A stretch of DNA of 64,000 nucleotides from Bimuria novae-zelandiae CBS 107.79 (lineage: Eukaryota; Ascomycota; Dothideomycetes; Pleosporales; Didymosphaeriaceae), in assembly GCA_010015655.1 (NCBI GenBank), contig ML976688.1:1-64000 (forward strand), written 5' to 3'. The translations under genes were made by a program, and so were the position numbers. Within the stretch, counting starts at the first letter, position 1, and the number at the start of each line of letters is the position of its first letter. Positions 57,001-64,000 of this stretch are shown here, in pieces. Below the pieces are notes generated by a model. The model ran no database searches, had not been told where the DNA came from, and saw only the letters and a list, made by a program, of their open reading frames with translations.

Positions 57001-58792
57001 CTTGCTACACTAGGTGCTTAATCGCTACTAGTCTAGGGTGTCCTAGTCTCTTATGCCAGAGCATGGCTAACGCTCTTTATAGTACTCTTTTTATTTAAAA
57101 GGTAATCTTGCGTGCATGATATAAGGCAGGTAGTAGTAGGTTGTACTCGAGTACCCACTAGCCGTAGATCTTAGTAAAATTCCTAATAATTATATTATCT
57201 AGTCCTCTTAGAGTAGTTAGGTCTATTTGCGTATCCTACTAGATTCCTCTCTATTTTAGTAGTTAAAAAGAGACTAGATTACATAGTAGGTTAGGGTAGA
57301 TAGCCACGTCGTGCAGGACTAATTTAGTTATTCTAGACTAACTTTTTAGGGTTAAATTAATAGAGCCGTATCCTTTTATCCATATCTTCGTATTCCTAGC
57401 CCATATGTAGTCTCCAGGCATAGGAGCATAAAAGTTATAGATACGATTAGGGTTATTCGTAATATGGCAGGTTGATTCTAAGTCGAGGATAAACGATCGC
57501 TTTAATAGGTAGTTATTAATTTCTATCCTAACAGGCGCTAAGATAAACGCGGCGTTAACTTTTAATATTCTCCACCCTTTTAGTCACTTATTAGGAATCT
57601 CTAGCGTTAGAGTATATAATTATTTAAGAATTAGCGTTCGCGATTAGGTTCTACTCTATTCGCGAATTAGCCCTTAGAACGTTGCGTTGTTCTTACGCTT
57701 AAATTTAATAAGCTCGCTTATAGTCTTATTTAGTTTCCACTATTTAGGAGCTTAGTCTGGGTTAACATAATAGCAATCCCTAATACTATAGCGTTATCTA
57801 CAGGCAGGGCATTTTGCTCCCGCTATTATAGCTAGCTCTTAATCTAAAGGCCGCTTAAGCTTGGCATTTTTGCTAGCTATACGTTAATTATAGAGTCTGC
57901 CCTAGTTTCTGTTAGATAGCGTGCTTTTAGTATAGAAGGTGTCCTTACTATTGCTCTAGGTAGTTGCACTACCTTCAGCGAAATATAATGCATTATTAAA
58001 TATAAAGGCTACTTTGTGTTTCCCTAATCTAAGGGGATAGTTTATTATTATGTATTCTTAGAAGCGTTTTATTATCTCCTTCCGGCTCATGCTAGCTGCA
58101 AATCGACCATTATCTTAAAAGTTTATAGACTATATAGGAGCAACTTTGTTTACAACTACTAGAAAGTCTTTTGTAATCACATTTAATTATAATAGTTCGG
58201 CGACTTAATATGTCTCTACCTTAGTGGCTACTTAGTTATACTTAGCTAGCCATGTGTCCCATTGCGACGCGCTTCTTATTAGTCTAAGTAAGGTAAGGTA
58301 TTAATCGCGGGCTCGTTCTTGTTTAATTTATTTGTTAACTCTAACTATTAACTTTAGGTTAGTAATCTATTAGCATAGTAACTTCTCTAGAAGGCAGCAC
58401 GTACGCAATAGGTATAGTAATATAGTTAACTAGATAAAGGCCACGATGTGTTAGAGGCTTACTTATTCCTTTTCGTACTCGTGTCTATCGTTCTTGTATT
58501 ATTCAACGAGGATCTTATAGTATTTAAGATCTTCCTTAAACGCCTTTTATCCTACTACTAATAGTTTAGTCTATCTTATTAGGATTTCGACGTTCGCGGC
58601 TGTTGCGTATCTAGCGATTATTAGGGCTCTAATAGCTACCGGTTTCGTTATTAACGGGATAGTTACTATTAGATTAACTTTGTCCTAGATATTGTGAACA
58701 ACGCATCTAGCTTATAGCTACGTTATCTATCCTATATAGTTAGTGTAATCTCTTAGCGTTACTATAGGATCGCGGTAAGGTTGCTGCGCCAT
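54090..58792 (-). pseudogene. Copia-2 gag-pol, RIP-mutated
   Basis: Start ATG at 58790-58792: MAQQPYRDPIVTLRDYTN. Gag zinc motif CPACRWRYSIRDCYY-like near 57770-57820. Pre-integrase zinc and core start near 56870-57010 (KGVRVKGITIVKCNS, ERLTVDFY). Reverse transcriptase near 55090-55300 with CYLIKDGIIIFFYVNNII: the YxDD box reads YVNN, so both catalytic Asp are lost. RNase H reaches to about 54090. Same domain order as Copia-1 and about 5.1 kb in total. Stop-ridden throughout. Confidence 0.83.
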
Positions 58793-58811
58793 TTCGTATA
58801 AGTTAAGGTAG

Positions 58812-58824
58812 TAAGACTCTTAAT
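58812..58824 (-). promoter_or_regulatory. Copia-2 primer-binding site
   Basis: ATTAAGAGTCTTA on the minus strand directly after the LTR, identical to Copia-1. Confidence 0.5.
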
Positions 58825-58993
58825 TATTAGATAAGATACTTGCGTGCGATAAGGTATAATAATTAGTAATAATTATATCTTGTTCTCTGTTAACTCTGTT
58901 AGGTTGGTTTTAACCCCTGGGCTAGTACGATAAGCGCTGTGGTCCCTGCTCGATTGTGCAGATCCGACCTCAACGCACTCGTTCTATCTGACA
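58825..58993 (-). repeat. 5' LTR of Copia-2
   Basis: 169 bp, TATTAGATAAGATAC to TTCTATCTGACA; partner of 53868-54036. Confidence 0.92.
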
Positions 58994-59095
58994 CAGAGAT
59001 TATAATAACGCTAGCTTATAAGCTTTATAAATATAAGTACTAGCTATAAATGTAATAAATTGTTATTTTTAATAAATTTTTAAATAGCGGATAAT

Positions 59096-59448
59096 TGTTA
59101 AGTCCCTAAGGGGTAGCTGGTCCCTATGGGGCTAAGGTTAGTTCTCGGGCAGGAGTACTAGTAAGGCAAGGAAGGGGTTATTAATAGCTTACGTGTTGAA
59201 TGGGCTATACTAAGCCAAGCATATCGCGATATAATAGGGCTAGATAGTTGTACGATAGTACGGGTAAGAAAAGGGTCTGGTATTTAAGTCTTGTCTATCT
59301 ATTCTACGTATAGAGGAAAGGGGGTTATAAGGATTAATACTCGCACAGAGTAACTATAGTCTATACCTTTACCTATATAGTATTATATAACTATTATTAC
59401 TTATCTTAAAATATTATATTAGGTAGCTACCTGTACTGCATACGGACA
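59096..59448 (-). repeat. LTR-like fragment sharing its end with Gypsy A/B LTRs
   Basis: On the minus strand it ends CCTGCCCGAGAACTAACCTT...GGGACTTAACA. About 100 bp match the 3' end of Gypsy A/B LTRs, while the rest does not. A TGTCCGTATG at 59448 may be its start. On the coding side it follows a Copia pol end, which is not what the Gypsy A/B LTR follows. Confidence 0.45.
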
Positions 59449-59499
59449 CTAGTAACTTTTCTTTTTATAATATTACTTAGATCTTCTCCTTAGCTTGTA

Positions 59500-59711
59500 C
59501 GAGGTCTAATGTGTCTTAGATAGTGTCTATTCTATTCTATATAGGGTCGACCCTGTCTACAAATACTTTAACCTAAATCTAGAGCTGGTTTATAGAAATA
59601 AGCTTCTTTAAAATAGTATTTAGAGTCTTCTTTATACACGCATCTACTAAGTTATCTTTTTTATTAATTTAGTAAACTTTATTAATCTTGTTAGTATCGA
59701 ACCTGCACAAC
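59500..59711 (-). pseudogene. Copia pol C-terminal fragment
   Basis: Leftward reading DTNKINKVY, then INKKDNLVDACIKKTLN and LKKLISINQL. It corresponds to the RNase H end of Copia D (INRRNNLVDLITKA). It is cut on the right by Gypsy C3. Bases 59689-59711 also match the end of the D-type LTR in 21 of 23 positions, so the junction may be more complex. Confidence 0.5.
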
Positions 59712-59980
59712 TGTGACGGCCTGGCATGCCGGTAGGACACATAACCTCGCGTGAGAGGCGCGACTGCCTTACGCCTAGGTGTAGCTGCCTTACGCCTGGG
59801 CGCAGTTGCCCACGCACCCAGTGTAGCTATCTCGGATAAATAGATGTTCCGTGCCGAGCGGCAGCGCATAAAAGCGCCGTAGGCCTGTGTACCTATAGTC
59901 TCCTTATCTTAGTGTAGCTAAAATAGAGCTAACCTACCTTATTTACTTTCTTAATGTAGGAGCCTGTGCCTATCCTTATA
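59712..59980 (+). repeat. 5' LTR of Gypsy C3 (269 bp)
   Basis: TGTGACGGCCTGGC to CTATCCTTATA. Two copies of the internal 21-bp unit, one fewer than the solo LTR, which explains the 290/269 length difference. Confidence 0.9.
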
Positions 59981-62900
59981 TTAAACTAAGATCTCTTTAC
60001 TTAGCTAGAGATAGTAATAAAATATTAAGTTAAACTGCTCGATCTACCTGCGCGCACGACTTAATAATAACTACCTTAGGGAATTTATTACACGACTACG
60101 CTAAGCTATTAGTTTATTATAAAGTATAATTACCCGCAATAAGAGGTCTTAATACTACTAAGTAATATACCGCTCGAAGGGAGTTAAAAAACGTAGTTTA
60201 AAAATAGTATGCCATAGCTAGCTAGAAGAGCTAATTAGCCTGCCGCCCTTTACTTAATAAACGTGCTATACAGGCAACCTACTACTTACGTAAAGAGGGC
60301 TATAAGAGTCCTAGCCTTTATAAGAGAGGAACCTATCCCTACTAACTATCCTAAGCACTACCTGCTTGCCTTCTCCTTACTAGAGAACTAATAACTAGCT
60401 ACTCTACCTATAGTATTAATAAAATAGCACTAAAACACCTATTTATAGCGTTAGTCTTAGAAAAGGAGATGCTGGGCAGCGCGTACGACCTATCTAAGCC
60501 CTTTATCTACTAAGAACACGAAATCCAGAGCTATAGCTCTATTACTAAGGAAAACCACAATTAAGACACTTCCCTAAAACTTGCTCGTATCTAGCAAGGT
60601 ATTAATAAGGACCTCTTATAACCTCCCTAGCTACCTACGTTTACTAGCAATAACCTAATCACTACAACGCTAGAGGCCATAATTAAGTATTTTAGGCAGG
60701 AACTAGCAAAGATTACTATAAAGCTAGTTAGCTAGCTACTTTTTCGTAGTATAGAGTAATAATAACTATATATATACTGCCAGATCGCTGCTAATGCCTT
60801 AGCTAAAGGCGAAGGGCTATATAGAGCCCTTGTTTAAGCGTAGCAAAAGATAGACAGGTTAAAAGCCTAACTTGCTAAACAGGCCATAGTAGGCTCTACC
60901 CCTAATACACTAGTAACTTAATCTTATATAACTAAATTCTAAATCCTTCCTTAGACCTTAAGCTAGAGCGTCCCCTTCGCTAATAACCCGCTAAGCTCTA
61001 AGTCTAGTAAGCCTAATAACTTATGTTTTTCGCGCTTATCACTATTTAAGCCTGTTACTTATCTATATACACGCTTTTTAGGCGCAAGCTAGCGCTTAGT
61101 TAAGTTCCTAGACCCTCTGCTGCTCTTAGACGGCAAGACAACTACGACCTTTAAGCACTAAAGGGCCTATATAAAGAATAAACTTTGGTCCAATCGCGAT
61201 TGGTTTGTGGGAGAGACTTTAGAGGATACCTAAGAGCGTATTGTAGTATATATGACTACACGCACAGAGGATCCCGCCCGTAACTAACTTATAACTTTAA
61301 TTAGAGCTCTACGAGATGGTGGCGAACGTATTAATAATAAATTTATAATAGATATAATAGAGTAAGCTTTTAGCAACCCACACAAGGAGAAGAAGGCCCG
61401 TTAGGTATTTATCTAACTACGCCTTTACTCTATAGCTAAGTTTACTAGCTTTTAAGTAGACTTCTTTCGCCTTACGACGCAGCGTAAGCTACCTACTAAT
61501 TAATAAGTTAAAGAGTTTTATAAGAAGCTTATAAATTAACTTTATATAGATATAAGCCGTAATGTTCGTCGCCTTAAGAATAATTACTCTAAGTTTATTA
61601 ATATCGCCCGCGACCTTGCACGAGAGATAGTAATTATAGACTTCTAGGTTATAGCGCGCGCTAAACGAGAATCTTAAAAGAAGGTTACTCCTACCTTAGC
61701 TACTAAGTCTCGTAAGTACGCTTTAATACTAGCGTAGCCCCTTGCTTGTATATAGCTAATACGCGCTGCTACTATAGCTCTAGGTAGCTAGCTTACCTGC
61801 TACTATTATAAAAAGTTAGGATATATTACTTAAGACTGCCTAAATGGCCCTGTTAATTAGAAAGCGTTAGAGGCCAGTAATTTAGCACCGCAAGCTAATA
61901 AAGAGGTATATTATAAAACTAAGGATAGCGGCTTCCTCTCTTTTAACAAGGAATTAGGAAAAGTATTACTTTAGGGGAAGTCTCCTTCCTAGAGAATCCT
62001 ATAGGAGCTACTAGCATACGAGACCTCTTATTTAGCAAAAGTGCTTTTACTCTTCCCTGCCGTATTTTAACAAACGGGCTAGTAATTAGGTTAAAGGCTC
62101 TTATTAACACAGGCGCATGTAGCTATGTCCTAGTCTACCTTAAATACCTCCGCATAATTAAGAAGGGACTTAAGGCATTTATTAAAAGCATAGAAGCTAT
62201 TCCCCTAGCAAGATATAATAGTTAACTAAACGGGCAGGTAAATAAGCACTTCTAGGCTAACCTAGTACTAAATAGCCACCGCCTTACTACTTACTTTATA
62301 CCCTGCAATACTAGCCGCCACGACCTTATAGTCAGCCGCAAGCTTCTTAAGGAAGCCAACGTCTAGATTAACTGTAGGTAGTAGATGCTTAAGTAGTTAG
62401 ATATAACATAGATTAACTATAAACAAGACATTATTATCCTAACGCGGGGTATAGCTATAGAAATTAATCCTAAGCATTAGGTGGATGCTAACTAACGTAA
62501 CAAGCTTATAGACGTGGCTATTATACAGTATATTTACTACTTATTGTAGTAATCTCCTTAGCGTTGTACCTACTAGAAGAACCTAGTAAAGATAGAGGAG
62601 TAACTCCGCTACTAAGCGCTGCCGTTATAAGAGTAGTAGCTAACTCGCCCTAAACCTATCTCCCGCGAGGACCTCGCTAAGACAGGCCTTAAAATTAATA
62701 TTATAAGAGCTGTGGTATTTATGATTAATACGCGTTAGAAAGAGACAGTTATTAGCTATATTAGTGTTTACGAAGTAGAGAAGCTAATCTAAGACTATAA
62801 GGAGGAGCTAGGCTAAATAGACCTATTAGATCTAGATAAAGAACTCCGCTAGCTTCTTATAGAGAAGTTACTATTCCTAGGCTATGCGGGCGCTACCCTA

Positions 62901-64000
62901 GCTTACTTTTTAAAAAAGAACTCTAACGTACTACCTCTACACCGCGATGGCGTTAATTATAATATTAAGCTAACTGCGGATAATATACTAATATTAAGCC
63001 TACTATATAGCATGTCTCTAGAGTAGTTATAGCTTATTAAGGATTACCTAAACAACTACCTCTAACGTGGCGTTATTACTTATAGTAACGCGCCTTACGC
63101 CTTACTAGTACTATTCGCTAAGAAGCCTAGAGGGGGGTAGTAATTTTGTATTAACTATCGCAAGCTTAATGCTATTATAAAGAAAGATATCTATCCTATC
63201 CCACTTATCTAAGAGACCCTTACGAGGCTCGCCTGTGCTAAGATATTTACTAAGCTAGACGTACGGTAGGCCTTTTATTGCATTTAACTAGATAAGGAAG
63301 TAGAGGACCTAACCACGTTTCGTATACGCTATAGTAACTATAAGTATTGTATACTCTTATTTAGTCTTTATAATAGACCTACCACCTTCTAGCGATATAT
63401 TAATAAGGTACTATATAGCCTACTTAACGACTTTTGCACAGCATATCTAGACAATATCCTTATCTACTTAGAGAATCTACTATACTATAAGGAGCATGTT
63501 GCGCAGGTGCTTAAACGACTCCGCGACGCTAGTTTATAAGTAGACATTAAGAAGAGCGAGTTTGCAGTAACTAGGACAAAGTTCCTTAGCCTTATTATTA
63601 GTACTTAAGGTATTTAGAAGGACCTAGAGAAGATCGCTACTATGCAGAACTAGCCTATACTTATATTAGTTAAAAGCATATAGTTATTTTTAGGCTTTTA
63701 TAACTTCTACTAAACCTTCCTTAAGGACTATAGACGCATTGTTAGACCGCTTATAAAGCTCCTTAAGAAGGGCGCCTAGCATGCCTTAAGAGAGCAAAAG
63801 CTTGTAGCCTTTTAGTAAGTTAAAGACTTTATGCTATTAGATAACGTACTTACTTACTACTCTTCCTATTGCGTCACACGCATAGAAACAAACGCGAGTG
63901 ATAGTATTATTACTAGCGTACTCTCTTAGCTACAGGACGACGGACTCTGGCGACCTATAGCCTTTTATTCTAAGATAATAAGCGACCCGCAGATAAACTA
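59981..64000 (+). pseudogene. Gypsy C3 gag-pol, RIP-mutated, 3' partial
   Basis: Leader and gag to about 61860, with NRDWFVGETLEDTQ-like gag around 61200 and a zinc knuckle near 61797-61845 (CYYYKKLGYITQDC-like; two ligands now Tyr). Protease near 62085-62225 with ALINTGACSYVLV (catalytic Asp now Asn). Long linker. RT: GGQQFCINYRKLN near 63130-63175, KKDIYPIPLI, FTKLDVRQAFYCI near 63245-63290, then AYLDNILIY near 63440 (YLDN instead of YLDD). RNase H start near 63880 with ETNASDSIITSVLS and PIAFYSKII. The stops are TAG/TAA; the register holds over long stretches. Confidence 0.85.

Larger units (their letters stand above)
53868..58993 (-). mobile_element. Copia-2 LTR retrotransposon, full length, target site CAGAG
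   Basis: Two 169-bp LTRs (53868-54036, 58825-58993) flanked by CAGAG at 53863-53867 and 58994-58998. It landed at the very edge of the D-type LTR. Minus-strand coding; organisation and primer site resemble Copia-1. Confidence 0.95.
59712..64000 (+). mobile_element. Ty3/Gypsy copy C3, continues beyond the window
   Basis: 5' LTR, leader, gag, protease, RT and part of RNase H in plus orientation, uninterrupted in the window. Best copy of the C family here and the template for reading C2. The 3' part lies outside. Confidence 0.88.

Overview
The window looks like a gene-poor, transposon-packed stretch of a filamentous ascomycete (Pezizomycotina) genome that has gone through repeat-induced point mutation (RIP). 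Almost every recognisable reading frame belongs to a transposable element. The frames are usually broken not by indels but by TAG and TAA codons where the families have Trp (TGG) or Gln (CAG/CAA). That is the C:G to T:A signature of RIP. I cannot place the organism below Pezizomycotina. The only host-type gene left is the 3' part of an FAD-linked oxidoreductase (20956-21867), which still has a clean 69-nt fungal intron.

Layout. 1-2018: nearly intact Fot1/Pogo-type transposon (Pogo-1, cut by the window edge). 2021-4916: LINE with zinc-knuckle ORF1 and endonuclease/RT ORF2, broken by a hAT element (4917-7707, minus). The hAT is cut by Ty3/Gypsy element A (7708-14264, minus), whose integrase region carries Pogo element G (9150-11283). 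14265-19605: full Copia-3 (plus), whose two flanks are different elements. 19606-20955: 5' part of Copia-4 (minus) with a 25-bp minisatellite and a 140-bp LTR, next to the oxidoreductase remnant. 21868-23052: no gene seen.

23053-32997: Pogo element E, split by full-length Copia D (23346-29405, itself holding a solo Gypsy-C LTR at 27251-27540) and by Pogo element F (30296-32088). 33407-52657: Ty3/Gypsy copy C2, split by Copia-1 (34511-39804), two neighbouring Pogo elements of one family (T1 39891-41723, T2 41756-43582) and Gypsy B (43658-50436). 52658-53864: LTR-like and Copia gag fragments, then a Copia-D-type LTR. 53868-58993: Copia-2. 58999-59711: LTR and Copia pol fragments. 59712-64000: Gypsy copy C3, running off the window.

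Most insertions are bounded by exact target duplications (TA for Pogo types, 5 bp for LTR elements), so insertion order can be read directly. The most unusual coding feature is a small antisense ORF (Cys-rich N-terminus, Lys/Arg-rich helical C-terminal part) between pol and the 3' LTR of both Gypsy A and Gypsy B. No CRISPR, rRNA or convincing tRNA gene was seen.
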